A stretch of 64,000 nt of DNA, taken from NCBI RefSeq assembly GCF_001690495.1, contig NZ_LZGS01000035.1, positions 310,001-374,000 of the forward strand. Direction: 5' to 3'. Below the pieces are notes generated by a model. The model saw nothing but the letters and a program-made list of their open reading frames with translations. It had not been told where the DNA came from and ran no database searches. This document shows, piece after piece, positions 49,003 to 59,125 of the stretch. Numbering within the stretch: the first letter of the stretch is position 1; every line of letters begins with the position of its first letter. The position numbers and the translations under genes are program-made. This DNA is from Gilliamella sp. App4-10. GTDB lineage: Bacteria > Pseudomonadota > Gammaproteobacteria > Enterobacterales > Orbaceae.

Positions 49003-50769
49003 TTAAAATTTAGGCGCTGAAGGACGACCGCGTTTTTTAGCAAATCCTTTATCTGATGTATCAGATTTGCTACCTTTACGGTTTCGCTTAGATTCAGACA
49101 TTGTGCCATTAACCAAGCTCATTTTCATTGGCTGATTAAGAACTCTGACTTTTTCAAAGTGTTTTAACATATCTTTTGGCATGCCTTTTGGTAATTCAAC
49201 AGTTGAATAAGTATCATAAAGTTTGATATTGCCAATATAACGGCTACTAATATCGGCCTCATTGGCAATTGCACCAACGATATGCCGCACTTCAACACCG
49301 TTTTCTTTACCAAGTTCGATACGGTACATATCCATATCACCCACATCGCGACGCTCACGACGTTTTGGTGTTTCGCGGTTATCTCCTCGTAGGCGGCGCT
49401 CACCACTACGGTTATCTCGATCACGAGTGTCACGAGATGGCTTAAATACCGGATCAGGTGGAAGAATCAGTGGACGTTCACCTTGCGCTAATTTGAGCAA
49501 AGCAGTTGCAATTGTTTCAAGACCTGCACCACTGTCAGCTTGTATTTTCGCTAATAAATTTTGGTATTGATCTAAATCACTACTTTCTAACTGTTTTTGG
49601 ACTTGCTCCGTAAATTTAGCTAAACGACGTTTTTCCAGCAACTCTTTAGATGGCAATCCAACTTCTGGGATTGGTTTTTTTATGGTATGTTCGATATTTT
49701 TAAGCAAACGACGTTCACGACTATCAACGAATAAAATAGCACGACCGGCTCGACCAGCTCGGCCAGTACGACCGATACGGTGAACATAAGATTCGGAATC
49801 TAACGTAATATCATAATTGATAACTAAGCTGATGCGCTCAACATCTAAACCACGAGCCGCAACATCTGTTGCAATTAAAATATCTAATCGACCATTGCGT
49901 AAACGATCTAATGTTTGTTCACGCAATTGTTGTGTCATATCGCCATTTAAAGCCGCACAGCTATAACCGTGTTTTTCAAGCACTTCTGCCACATCTAAAG
50001 TAGCCGATTTTGTTCGAACAAAAATAATCGCTGCATCAAAATCTTCAGCTTCTAAAAAGCGAACAATCGCTTCATTTTTACGCATACCTCGAACAAGCCA
50101 ATAACTTTGGTCAATATCAGGCGCTGTTTGATTAGTACCTTTAATTTGAACTTCTTTAGGATTATGCATAAATCGTTTAGTAATACGACGAATTGGCGCG
50201 GGCATCGTTGCTGAAAATAATGCTGTTTGATGATTTTCGGGAATCGTCGCCATGATGCTTTCAACATCATCAATAAAGCCCATTCTTAACATTTCGTCAG
50301 CTTCATCAAGTACTAAACCTTTCAGATTGGAAAGATCCAGTGTTTTACGATTTAAGTGATCAAGCAAACGTCCTGGTGTACCAACCACAATTTGTGGTCC
50401 TTGTTTTAACGCACGTAATTGCACGTCATAACGCTGGCCTCCATATAAAGCTAGTACTTTTATCCCTTTCATATATTTTGAATATTCAGAACAAGCATCT
50501 GCAACTTGCATAGCCAGCTCTCGTGTTGGCGCTAGAACTAAAAGTTGTGGTGCTTTTAGGCTTGCATCAATATTCATTAGGAAAGGGATTGAAAATGCAG
50601 CAGTTTTACCACTACCTGTTTGCGCCATTCCCAATACATCGTTACCTTCTAATAATAGAGGTATACATTCAGATTGTATAGGTGATGGTTTGCTAAAACC
50701 AAGATCATTTAATGCATTAAGGATATCCTCGGATAAACCAAGGTCAATAAAAGAAACTTCTTTTGTCAT
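49003..50769 (-). CDS. deaD: DEAD-box RNA helicase DeaD (CsdA)
   Basis: DeaD is an ATP-dependent RNA helicase that assists 50S assembly and mRNA decay in the cold. At 588 residues it has the Q motif, [33 protein letters not shown], and [13 protein letters not shown]. The DeaD-specific C-terminal RNA-binding domain ([28 protein letters not shown]...[20 protein letters not shown]) and a basic tail follow. Gene order rpsO-pnp-nlpI-deaD is the enteric one. Confidence 0.97.
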   Translation of the reverse strand: MTKEVSFIDLGLSEDILNALNDLGFSKPSPIQSECIPLLLEGNDVLGMAQTGSGKTAAFSIPFLMNIDASLKAPQLLVLAPTRELAMQVADACSEYSKYMKGIKVLALYGGQRYDVQLRALKQGPQIVVGTPGRLLDHLNRKTLDLSNLKGLVLDEADEMLRMGFIDDVESIMATIPENHQTALFSATMPAPIRRITKRFMHNPKEVQIKGTNQTAPDIDQSYWLVRGMRKNEAIVRFLEAEDFDAAIIFVRTKSATLDVAEVLEKHGYSCAALNGDMTQQLREQTLDRLRNGRLDILIATDVAARGLDVERISLVINYDITLDSESYVHRIGRTGRAGRAGRAILFVDSRERRLLKNIEHTIKKPIPEVGLPSKELLEKRRLAKFTEQVQKQLESSDLDQYQNLLAKIQADSGAGLETIATALLKLAQGERPLILPPDPVFKPSRDTRDRDNRSGERRLRGDNRETPKRRERRDVGDMDMYRIELGKENGVEVRHIVGAIANEADISSRYIGNIKLYDTYSTVELPKGMPKDMLKHFEKVRVLNQPMKMSLVNGTMSESKRNRKGSKSDTSDKGFAKKRGRPSAPKF

Positions 50770-51131
50770 GTAAACTCGCTTATAAATTTTAAATATATAA
50801 ACTTACTTATTTAATTAATTAGCAAAGCAATTGATAATTATTAACTAATACCGATAACATTCTATCTTATTTTGCTAAACTGAATAAAGAAAGCAGATAT
50901 AAATTTATGCCAGTTCACTAAATTGAAAATTTACAACTCACCCCAATAACTAACTGCCAATATTAACTCAGCAACTATTCGATATAAATTCAAAATAAAT
51001 TTAAAATTAATTGATATTTATACGATAAAAGATAAAGTTAACTGCATTATCTCATGTTGATAACATATTATTTGGCAAATCAGAACTACGCTATAACAAT
51101 ATTTTCACTTTTAAAACTGGCATGACTCTTG
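50770..51131. other. Intergenic region between nlpI and deaD
   Basis: These 362 AT-rich bases have no supported gene. I looked for the small yrbN frame known at this place in E. coli and did not find it. The region probably contains the deaD leader and promoter. Confidence 0.5.
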
Positions 51132-51986
51132 TTACTCTTCTTCAAGTAACTTCATTTCGTAGAGTGCCTGTTGATGTTCAACATAGTTATAAATATTATT
51201 GGCTAAAGCATATTTAAATAACATTTTGGCACGCTCATTGTCACCTTTACTTTGATAATATTTTCCTAAGTAAAAGTAGGCTTCACAAAGGCGCTCGGCT
51301 AATTGTCGATTATTCTCAACACCTTGTTGAAGGTTCTGCATTAATTTAGATTCACTTATTTTACCTAAATAAAATGCAATAATATTGCCACTATAAATCG
51401 TTTTATCATTAATCAGATCATAACGTTTTTGTAGCTCAATTTTGGCAGCTTCACTGTCAATTTCTTTTTCAATCAGATAAAGCCATAAAATTCTGATAGG
51501 TTCATTCACATCATATTGATAAAACTGGAATGCATCGCGTTCAGCAGCTTGATAATGACCTGTGCGATACAAAGTAATAGCACGATTCAAATACGCATAG
51601 GTATAAGCTGGATCAAGCTCTAATAAGGTATTAAATGACACCAAAGCTGCATCAAAATCGCCATCTCTTAATGCGTAAGTTCCTAAAAAGTTGTAAACAT
51701 CAGAAATTTCAGAATTTAAACTCAATAAATACGAAAAATCGCTTTGCGCAAAAGCTTTAAAACCTAAGGAATCGTAAGCAATACCTCGCTGCAATATGAG
51801 CTGCATTCGAGTTACAGTATCAAGATCTTTTTTTGATAGGAGCTGGCTGATCTGAGCAATTTTTAACTCATCATCATATGAAATTTGCTCAGGGACAGCA
51901 AGCAAAGGCTGAGAATTAGAACAACCAGACAAGAGAATAACAGCTAGCAAAAAGCAGTACACAGTTCTCAGGTTGAATAATCTCAT
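51132..51986 (-). CDS. nlpI: Lipoprotein NlpI
   Basis: NlpI is an outer-membrane TPR lipoprotein that binds peptidoglycan hydrolases and, with Prc, controls degradation of MepS. The 284-residue protein has a lipobox (FLLAVILLSGC, Cys22) and TPR units such as SDVYNFLGTYALRDGDFDAALVSFNTLLELDPAYTYAYLNRA. The length is close to the E. coli protein (294). It is 25 bases after pnp. Its partner gene prc is also in this window. Confidence 0.95.
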   Translation of the reverse strand: MRLFNLRTVYCFLLAVILLSGCSNSQPLLAVPEQISYDDELKIAQISQLLSKKDLDTVTRMQLILQRGIAYDSLGFKAFAQSDFSYLLSLNSEISDVYNFLGTYALRDGDFDAALVSFNTLLELDPAYTYAYLNRAITLYRTGHYQAAERDAFQFYQYDVNEPIRILWLYLIEKEIDSEAAKIELQKRYDLINDKTIYSGNIIAFYLGKISESKLMQNLQQGVENNRQLAERLCEAYFYLGKYYQSKGDNERAKMLFKYALANNIYNYVEHQQALYEMKLLEEE

Positions 51987-52011
51987 TTTTTTCCCCTAGT
52001 GAATAAGATTT

Positions 52012-54126
52012 TTATTCTGCAGTTGGAGCAACTTCGTCTGACTGCTCAACAGCATCTTTCATACTCAAACGGATTCTGCCTTGGCGATCAATTTCTAGTA
52101 CTTTAACTTTTACTTCTTGACCAACTTTTAAATAATCAACTACTTTTTCGACTCGATGATCAGCTATTTGAGAAACATGCACAAGCCCTTCTTTTCCACC
52201 AATAACAGATACAAATGCACCAAAATCAACAATTCTCGTTACTTTACCTATATAAATTTTACCAATTTCGACATCAGCAACTAAATTAGTAATACGTGCC
52301 ATGGCATCTTTCGCTTTATTACTATCTGAAGCCGCAATCTTAACTGTACCATCATCAGTAATTTCAATAGTTGTTCCTGTTTCTTCAGTTAAGGCTCGAA
52401 TTGTTGCACCTCCTTTACCGATGATATCGCGAATCTTATCAGGATTTACGTTCATTGTATAAATACGTGGTGCAAATTCCGAAATTTCTTGGCGAGGTTT
52501 ATTAATTGCTTGTTCCATTACACCTAAAATGTGTAAACGTGCACCTTTTGCTTGATTAAGCGCTACTTGCATAATTTCTTTAGTGATACCTTCAATTTTG
52601 ATATCCATTTGTAATGCACTAACGCCTTCACGCGTACCGGCTACTTTAAAGTCCATATCGCCAAGATGGTCTTCGTCACCAAGAATATCTGACAATACCA
52701 CAAACTGATCGCCTTCTTTGACCAGCCCCATAGCAATACCAGCAACAGATGATTTAATTGGCACTCCGGCATCCATAAGCGCAAGTGAAGCACCGCAAAC
52801 AGAAGCCATCGAAGATGAACCATTTGATTCGGTAATTTCTGACACCACTCGAACAGTGTATGGAAACTCTTCACGACTTGGCATTACTGCCGCAACACCG
52901 CGTTTAGCTAAACGTCCATGACCAATTTCACGACGTTTTGGTGAACCTACCATACCAGTTTCACCAACAGAATATGGAGGAAAATTGTAATGAAGTAAGA
53001 AACGCTCAGTATACTCACCCGTTAATTCATCAATGATTTGTGCATCACGTTCTGTACCTAATGTTGCCGTGACTAATGCTTGTGTTTCGCCACGTGTAAA
53101 TAGTGCACTACCATGCGTTCTTGGTAAAACACCCGTACGGATATCAAGTGCACGAATCATATCTTTTTCGCGACCATCAATACGAGGTTCGCCTGCAATA
53201 ACACGCTTACGAACAATTTGGCTTTCTAAATCGACGATAATATTAAGCACTTCGTTTTCATCAACTTCTTCATTTTGCTCTTTTAGTGCGGCTAATACTT
53301 CTTCTTTGATTAAATCAATTTTCGCATAACGCGCCTGTTTTTCGGTTATACGATAAGCTTCACCTAAGCGCTCTTTAGCGAGTTCAACAATGGCATTATA
53401 TAGCACTTCGTTTTTAGCTGGTGCTACCCAATCCCATTTTTCGCAATTGGCTTTTTTTACAAATTCATTAATATTATCAATAACAACTTGTTGTTGCTCA
53501 TGACCAAATACCACTGCCGCTAACATTTGATCTTCAGTAAGTAAATCAGCTTCAGATTCAACCATTAATACTGCACTTTTAGTTCCAGCAACCACTAAAT
53601 CTAAACGACTTGTAGCAAGTTCTATTACAGATGGATTTAATACAAATTCATTATTAATAAAACCAACACGCGCAGCACCGATAGGGCCATGGAATGGCAC
53701 ACCCGATAAGCAAAGCGCAGCAGAAGCACCTATCATAGCAACTAAGTCTGGGCTCACATCAGGATTTACTGAAACCACGGTTGCAATAATTTGGATTTCA
53801 TTAACAAATCCTTCCGGGAATAATGGACGAAGTGGTCGGTCAATTAAACGTGCAATTAGGGTTTCGCCTTCACTTGGGCGACCTTCACGTTTAAAAAATC
53901 CGCCGGGAATACGCCCTGCAGCATAGGTACGTTCTTGGTAATTAACCGTTAATGGGAAAAAGTCTTGACCTTCTTTTACTTTCTTATTGGCAACAACAGT
54001 GACAAATACAGCAGTATCATCCATATTAACCATAACTGCAGCAGTTGCTTGACGGGCCATAATACCTGTTTCTAAAGTCACAGTATGACGACCATATTGA
54101 AATTTTTGGTATGTCGGATTAAACAA
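52012..54126 (-). CDS. pnp: Polynucleotide phosphorylase
   Basis: PNPase is a phosphorolytic 3'-5' exoribonuclease and core part of the RNA degradosome. The 704-residue protein has two RNase PH-like domains ([40 protein letters not shown]), the KH domain ([22 protein letters not shown]) and the S1 domain ([29 protein letters not shown]). It follows rpsO on the same strand. A large hairpin in its leader is a probable RNase III site for autoregulation. Confidence 0.98.
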   Translation of the reverse strand: MFNPTYQKFQYGRHTVTLETGIMARQATAAVMVNMDDTAVFVTVVANKKVKEGQDFFPLTVNYQERTYAAGRIPGGFFKREGRPSEGETLIARLIDRPLRPLFPEGFVNEIQIIATVVSVNPDVSPDLVAMIGASAALCLSGVPFHGPIGAARVGFINNEFVLNPSVIELATSRLDLVVAGTKSAVLMVESEADLLTEDQMLAAVVFGHEQQQVVIDNINEFVKKANCEKWDWVAPAKNEVLYNAIVELAKERLGEAYRITEKQARYAKIDLIKEEVLAALKEQNEEVDENEVLNIIVDLESQIVRKRVIAGEPRIDGREKDMIRALDIRTGVLPRTHGSALFTRGETQALVTATLGTERDAQIIDELTGEYTERFLLHYNFPPYSVGETGMVGSPKRREIGHGRLAKRGVAAVMPSREEFPYTVRVVSEITESNGSSSMASVCGASLALMDAGVPIKSSVAGIAMGLVKEGDQFVVLSDILGDEDHLGDMDFKVAGTREGVSALQMDIKIEGITKEIMQVALNQAKGARLHILGVMEQAINKPRQEISEFAPRIYTMNVNPDKIRDIIGKGGATIRALTEETGTTIEITDDGTVKIAASDSNKAKDAMARITNLVADVEIGKIYIGKVTRIVDFGAFVSVIGGKEGLVHVSQIADHRVEKVVDYLKVGQEVKVKVLEIDRQGRIRLSMKDAVEQSDEVAPTAE

Positions 54127-54394
54127 AATAATTTCCTCTTGTTATTTATTATGTTGAAGTTTGATATTTCGACAGGACAAAGCATTATGCTGCGCGTATT
54201 GATATTCTCTTCAACAATGTGGGGATATATTCAACAAAAAGATTATTTCACTGTCACGACTAATGACAAATCTATAAATTATAGAGCTCTCATTAGTCGC
54301 GCGAAACATGAGATATAATCTTAACTTTGTTGACTTACATAAAATATTAATTTTTTAAGCTCAGTATTATATCAGAGCATCGATTTTTCACAAC
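54127..54394. other. rpsO-pnp intercistronic region
   Basis: About 270 bases without a gene hold the pnp leader with its long hairpin (54257-54299). A pnp promoter may lie just upstream of the hairpin, towards 54330-54390. Confidence 0.5.
54257..54299 (-). promoter_or_regulatory. Probable RNase III processing hairpin in the pnp leader
   Basis: Outer arms CGACTAATGA (54257-54266) and its complement (54290-54299) pair perfectly. They enclose a second stem, CTATAA/TTATAG. A double stem of this kind upstream of pnp is the known site of RNase III cleavage and PNPase autocontrol in enterics. Function here is inferred from position and shape. Confidence 0.6.
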
Positions 54395-54420
54395 GAAAAA
54401 GAGGCCTAAGCCTCTTTTCA
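54395..54420 (-). terminator. rpsO terminator
   Basis: On the minus strand AAAAGAGGC-TTAG-GCCTCTTTTT forms a nine-bp stem ending in T, 14 bases beyond the rpsO stop. It partly separates rpsO from pnp transcription. Confidence 0.88.
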
Positions 54421-54433
54421 AGTAGATTATAAA

Positions 54434-54703
54434 TTAGCGACGTAAACCGAGTTTTTTAATCAATTGGTTATAACGTTCGATATCTTTACGACGTAAATAA
54501 TCTAATAATTTACGTCGGCTAGACACCATACGTAATAAACCACGACGGCTATGATGATCTTTTTTGTGCTCAGAAAAATGACCTTGTAAATCATTAATAC
54601 GCGCAGTTAAAAGAGCAACTTGAACTTCAGTTGAACCTGTGTCATTAGTGCCACGACCATATTCGGCAACGATTTTCGCTTTAGCTTCTACAGTTAGAGA
54701 CAT
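54434..54703 (-). CDS. rpsO: 30S ribosomal protein S15
   Basis: S15 is a primary 16S rRNA binding protein of the 30S platform. The start is the ATG at 54701-54703 ([18 protein letters not shown]) with AGAGG upstream. The frame stays open upstream to 54796, but only this start gives the universal 89-residue product. Conserved blocks are [46 protein letters not shown] and KLGLRR. Confidence 0.98.
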   Translation of the reverse strand: MSLTVEAKAKIVAEYGRGTNDTGSTEVQVALLTARINDLQGHFSEHKKDHHSRRGLLRMVSSRRKLLDYLRRKDIERYNQLIKKLGLRR

Positions 54704-54852
54704 GATAAACCTCTTAAAATAAATATAAAATATGGAATGACCGATCTCTAATTCAGACACTCCTCGGTATTCATATAGTGAATATATGAACTGCACAATT
54801 ATACAGAAATTTATAAAAATAGCAATTTGATTTATTTAGTTAACGACAGGAT

Positions 54853-55776
54853 TTATTTGAGTTCAAAACCATACTCTTCTTGGATTAGTTTTTTTAACGC
54901 CTCAATATAATTTTGGGCAGATATACTTAATTGGACTTTTTGTGATGTTATCCAACCAATTAGGATCTTTTCTTCGACATTTAATGGTATTGATAAAATA
55001 TCAGAACCATTTAAATCAGTACTTAAAATCCCTGTACTAATGGTATAACCATTAAGTCCATGTAATAGGTTAAACAAGGTTGCCCTATCGCTCACATGAA
55101 TACTCTTTTTATGATAGACCGTACTTAAAATCTCTTCTGAAAAATAAAACGAATTATACTCCCCCTGCTCGAAAGAGAGATAAGGATAATCCTCTAAATC
55201 AACTAAAGTTAATGATTTCATCACAGCTAATGGATGATGAGCACTAATAAATACATGAGGATGAGCTTCAAAAAGTGGATTAAAGGTTAAACGATGTTCT
55301 TTCAGTAATCGCAAAATCACCTTTTGATTAAAATCAGTCAAATATAAGATGCCAACCTCACTGCGTAAATTGGCTACATCGCTGATAATATCGTATGTTC
55401 TTGTTTCCCTAAGCGTAAACTCGTATTCATCTGTATGATTTTTTTTAATTAAATTAACAAAAGCATTAACTGCAAAAGCATAATGTTGGGTAGATATACT
55501 ACATAGCTGCTTAGAAGGTACTTTTTTTGAATAATGTTGTTCCAATAATTCAGCCTGATCTAAGACTTGTTTAGCATAACCTAAAAACTCAACACCATCG
55601 GTCGAAAGTGAAACGCCTTTGGAGGTACGTACAAAAATCTCAATACCAAATTCAGCTTCTAAATCTTTTACCGCCGTTGATAAACTCGGTTGTGTAATGT
55701 ACAAATTTTTAGCTGCTTCATTAATTGAGCCGGAACGTGCAATTTCTAAAATATAACGTAATTGTTGAAGTTTCAT
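54853..55776 (-). CDS. LysR-family transcriptional regulator
   Basis: This 307-residue LysR regulator has the N-terminal HTH (MKLQQLRYILEIARSGSINEAAKNLYITQPSLSTAVKDLEAEFGIEIFVRT) and an effector domain starting near residue 90. The helix and effector sequence resemble those of regulators common in Firmicutes and Fusobacteria (CysB/CpsY-like) more than E. coli paralogues, so transfer is possible. It lies in the same direction as rpsO and 176 bases from yfcA. Target and ligand are not evident. Confidence 0.85.
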   Translation of the reverse strand: MKLQQLRYILEIARSGSINEAAKNLYITQPSLSTAVKDLEAEFGIEIFVRTSKGVSLSTDGVEFLGYAKQVLDQAELLEQHYSKKVPSKQLCSISTQHYAFAVNAFVNLIKKNHTDEYEFTLRETRTYDIISDVANLRSEVGILYLTDFNQKVILRLLKEHRLTFNPLFEAHPHVFISAHHPLAVMKSLTLVDLEDYPYLSFEQGEYNSFYFSEEILSTVYHKKSIHVSDRATLFNLLHGLNGYTISTGILSTDLNGSDILSIPLNVEEKILIGWITSQKVQLSISAQNYIEALKKLIQEEYGFELK

Positions 55777-55952
55777 AATATCAGTTAATGTCTTAACACA
55801 AATATATACTAAATCATATTTAAGTGAAGTAAATAATTGTTATCGTTTTTATACTCAAACACATACTTTCCTGAAAGTTTTTAACAACGATTTTGTTGTG
55901 CTATTGTAAAATAGTGATGAAAACAAATATTAATGATTAAAATGGTGAGCAA

Positions 55953-56705
55953 TTAAAAGAAGTTTTCGTAAATTAATTTTATACTCATAAACGTTGAAAC
56001 AGTAATTAGCATGGGTCTGATTAATTTGCGACCTTTAGCAATGACCATCTTAGCACCAAGTCTTGCACCTATAAATTGACCAACTAACATGATAAGTCCA
56101 ATTGGCCATATCACTTCACCACCAACAATAAAAAATAGTAAACCAGCTAAATTTGAAGTGAAGTTTAACACTTTGGTATGTGCTGTCGCTTTAGTTAAAT
56201 TAAAGCCAGCCAGTGTTATATAGGCTAACGCATAAAATGAACCCGCGCCAGGCCCAAAAAATCCATCATAAAAACCAATTGCTAAAGCTGGTATTAGTGC
56301 AAATTGGATAAGTGAAAAGCGACTTTTACGATCGTTTTCACCAATGGTTGGAGAAAGCAAAAAATAAAGTCCCACGCCAATGGTTAAAATAGGCAGTAAT
56401 AGCTTTAAAAAATCAGCTTGGACATGCATAACCGACAATGTTCCAACTGCCGATCCAACAAAAGCACACATGATTGAACACTTTTGCTGCTTTAAATCGA
56501 CCATTCGCTGACGAATAAAATATAAACTAGCAGAAAATGAACCACCACAGCTTTGTAATTTATTAGTCGCCAAAGCACTGGCTGGCGGCAGTCCAACCGC
56601 AAGTAAAGCAGGTACGGTTAATAAACCACCGCCACCTGCAATTGAATCAATAAAACCCGCTAAAATAGCAATAGTAAACAGTAAGATAAGTAACTCATCA
56701 CTCAT
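55953..56705 (-). CDS. yfcA: TSUP-family membrane permease (YfcA)
   Basis: This 250-residue member of the TauE/SafE (TSUP) family has two repeated blocks of four membrane segments. The first repeat shows [41 protein letters not shown], the second [40 protein letters not shown], both with the G/P-rich family motif. Substrates of this family are sulfur-containing anions; YfcA itself is not defined. It overlaps the aroC stop by four bases, as the enteric neighbour does, though mepA is missing between them. Confidence 0.92.
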   Translation of the reverse strand: MSDELLILLFTIAILAGFIDSIAGGGGLLTVPALLAVGLPPASALATNKLQSCGGSFSASLYFIRQRMVDLKQQKCSIMCAFVGSAVGTLSVMHVQADFLKLLLPILTIGVGLYFLLSPTIGENDRKSRFSLIQFALIPALAIGFYDGFFGPGAGSFYALAYITLAGFNLTKATAHTKVLNFTSNLAGLLFFIVGGEVIWPIGLIMLVGQFIGARLGAKMVIAKGRKLIRPMLITVSTFMSIKLIYENFF

Positions 56706-57775
56706 AGCGAATTGACATCATTACATTGAGCGCGATAGCGAAGATAATGATCCATTAGCACTATAGCAACCATCGCTTCAGCGATAGGTACGGCTCGTAT
56801 TCCTACACATGGATCATGTCGACCATGGGTCGATACTTCAACGGTCTCGCCATAGATATTAATTGATTGTCCAGCAATTTCAATGCTTGGTGTTGGCTTT
56901 AAGGCGATACTGGCTAATATCGTTTGTCCTGAGCTAATACCCCCTAAAATACCGCCAGCATGGTTAGATAAAAAACCTTGCTTGGTTATTTCATCTCGAT
57001 TTTCACTGCCTCGTTTATTAACAACCGCATAACCATCACCAATTTCAACGCCCTTCACTGCATTAATACTCATTAACGCATGCGCAAGTTCAGCATCTAA
57101 TTTGTCAAATACGGGTTCACCAAAACCTACTGGAACGTTCTCGGCAACAATACAGACTTTAGCGCCAATTGAGTCACCCTCTTTTTTCAGTGATCTGAGC
57201 AACTGATCAAGTGCCTCTAATTGGCTTTCATCAGCGCAAAAAAATGGATTTTGTTCAACTTGTTGCCAATCTTTTAATTCACATTTTACATCGCCCATCT
57301 GAGCCAAATAACCACGAATGGTTATGCCAAGCTTTTCTTGCAGATATTTTTTTGCAATCGCGCCAGCGGCAACGCGCATGGCAGTTTCACGAGCAGAAGA
57401 ACGACCGCCACCACGATAATCGCGTATGCCATATTTATTTTGGTAAGTATAATCTGCATGGCTCGGTCTAAAGATATCTTTAATTTTGCTATAATCTTGA
57501 GAACGTTGATCGGTGTTTTCAATAAGTAATCCAATACTTGTCCCTGTTGTCACACCCTCAAATACACCTGATAAAATTTTAACTCGATCGGCTTCTCGGC
57601 GTTGAGTCGTATAACGAGATGATCCAGGTCTACGACGGTCAAGGTCATGTTGCATATCTGATTCAGTTAATGCAAGTCCAGGTGGAACGCCATCGACAAC
57701 ACACCCTAATGCTACGCCGTGTGATTCACCAAATGTGGTCACTTTGAATAATTTTCCGATTGAGTTTCCAGCCAT
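56702..57775 (-). CDS. aroC: Chorismate synthase
   Basis: AroC converts EPSP to chorismate, the last shikimate step, and needs reduced FMN. The 357-residue protein has [62 protein letters not shown] and [18 protein letters not shown], all family signatures. It follows prmB after 30 bases and overlaps yfcA. Confidence 0.97.
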   Translation of the reverse strand: MAGNSIGKLFKVTTFGESHGVALGCVVDGVPPGLALTESDMQHDLDRRRPGSSRYTTQRREADRVKILSGVFEGVTTGTSIGLLIENTDQRSQDYSKIKDIFRPSHADYTYQNKYGIRDYRGGGRSSARETAMRVAAGAIAKKYLQEKLGITIRGYLAQMGDVKCELKDWQQVEQNPFFCADESQLEALDQLLRSLKKEGDSIGAKVCIVAENVPVGFGEPVFDKLDAELAHALMSINAVKGVEIGDGYAVVNKRGSENRDEITKQGFLSNHAGGILGGISSGQTILASIALKPTPSIEIAGQSINIYGETVEVSTHGRHDPCVGIRAVPIAEAMVAIVLMDHYLRYRAQCNDVNSL

Positions 57776-57805
57776 AATAAATTTATTCCAATTATTGAAA
57801 GCAGC

Positions 57806-58699
57806 TTATTTAAAACAGTAATGATATTGAATCAACTCTTCACGAGTGATTGCAAACACGCCCAGACCACCATACTTAAATTCAATCCAATTAAATGGGA
57901 CATCTGGATATTGTTGCTGTAAGCTAATCCAGCTATTACCAACTTCACAAACTAATATACCCGCTGGAGCTAAATAATCTATCGCATCTCGTAAAATTGT
58001 TTTTACCAAATCTAAACCATCGAAGCCCGCCTCTAATGCTAATTTAGGTTCATATAAAAACTCATCTGGCAAATCACTCATATCTTCACTATCAACGTAA
58101 GGTGGATTTGTGACAATTAGGTCATATTGTTTTACAGGCACATCATTAAATAGATCTGACAAAATAGGTGTAACTCGAAAATCCATTTCGTGCATTTCAA
58201 TATTTGTTTTTGCAATATCTAATGCTTCTAATGAAATATCGGTGATATCAACTTGAGCATCAGCAAACTCATAAGCACAAGCAATACCAATACAACCACT
58301 GCCTGTGCACAAATCTAAAATATTTTTAGGTTCAGCGAATATTAGCTGTTCAAAATGGTTATTAATGAGTTCACCAATAGGAGAACGAGGAATTAATACA
58401 CGTTCATCAACGTAAAAAGAATGGCCACAAAACCAAGCTTGATTAGTTAAATAAGGGGTTGGTACACGATCTTTAATTCGTTTTTGAATAACATCAAAAA
58501 GTTGATTTTTTTCTTCATTAGTCAGATTTGCAGAATAAAACTCCGAAGGAATAAACAACGATAACCCTAACGTTGCTAAAATTAATTGTTTAGATTCATC
58601 AATAGGATTATCTGTACCATGACCTAAAAAGACATCTGATAGACTAATTTGTGATGCTGTCCAACGTATAAAGTCCTGAACTGTGTGTAAGTTTTCCAT
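57806..58699 (-). CDS. prmB: Ribosomal protein L3 N5-glutamine methyltransferase
   Basis: PrmB methylates a glutamine of ribosomal protein L3 using SAM. The 297-residue protein has the SAM motif ILDLCTGSGCIGIACAY, the catalytic NPPY in LIVTNPPYVDSEDM and the N-terminal four-helix domain starting with TVQDFIRWTASQ. L3 rather than release-factor specificity is assigned from the PrmB-type VLIPRSPIGELI and LEAGFDGLDLVKTIL blocks and the aroC neighbourhood. Confidence 0.95.
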   Translation of the reverse strand: MENLHTVQDFIRWTASQISLSDVFLGHGTDNPIDESKQLILATLGLSLFIPSEFYSANLTNEEKNQLFDVIQKRIKDRVPTPYLTNQAWFCGHSFYVDERVLIPRSPIGELINNHFEQLIFAEPKNILDLCTGSGCIGIACAYEFADAQVDITDISLEALDIAKTNIEMHEMDFRVTPILSDLFNDVPVKQYDLIVTNPPYVDSEDMSDLPDEFLYEPKLALEAGFDGLDLVKTILRDAIDYLAPAGILVCEVGNSWISLQQQYPDVPFNWIEFKYGGLGVFAITREELIQYHYCFK

Positions 58700-58847
58700 A
58701 ATGGCTCCAAATGATCGAGGAGAGGAAGGTATTGCTTGTCATTTTAGGTAACTAACTTTAATTACATTTTGTTAAAGTAACTCTAATAGTTAGTTCCTGC
58801 AGTAATGCGGAACCTGATGGTTCTATCCTTCAATGACTAAATATTTA

Positions 58848-58935
58848 TGGCGGTGAGGAAGGGATTCGAACCCTTGATACGTTGCCGTATACACACTTTC
58901 CAGGCGTGCTCCTTCAACCACTCGGACACCTCACC
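58848..58935 (-). tRNA. tRNA-Ser (anticodon GGA)
   Basis: This 88-base class II tRNA has GGTGAGG pairing with CCTCACC, the anticodon loop CTGGAAA (anticodon GGA), a long variable arm and an encoded CCA. It closely resembles E. coli serW/serX and stands alone between prmB and the small membrane gene. Confidence 0.97.
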
Positions 58936-59007
58936 TAATTATTAGAGCCTGTTTTTTTCAAGCAGGCTGCATACTATAATAATCACCAAACAATTAATCA
59001 AGTTTTT

Positions 59008-59097
59008 TTAATTCATGTAAACAATGGTACCAAATGTCGCTAAAACAGCTAGTATACCAACTGTCGTGATCAAAGCATACTTTAAATTTGAACACAT
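59008..59097 (-). CDS. ynhF: YnhF-like 29-residue membrane peptide
   Basis: A 30-codon frame codes MCSNLKYALITTVGILAVL and ends ATFGTIVYMN. It has GGAG nine bases before the ATG at 59095-59097. The N-terminus and length align with E. coli YnhF (MSTDLKFSLVTT...), a 29-residue stress-linked inner-membrane peptide. One membrane helix covers residues ~7-27. It lies between tRNA-Ser and prc. The match is from recall of YnhF and should be treated as likely, not certain. Confidence 0.75.
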   Translation of the reverse strand: MCSNLKYALITTVGILAVLATFGTIVYMN

Positions 59098-59125
59098 TTT
59101 TATTATCTCCAATTATTTTTTATTA

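Noticed and set aside
50770-51131. yrbN homologue between nlpI and deaD
   Set aside because: No short frame with a ribosome site or similarity was found.
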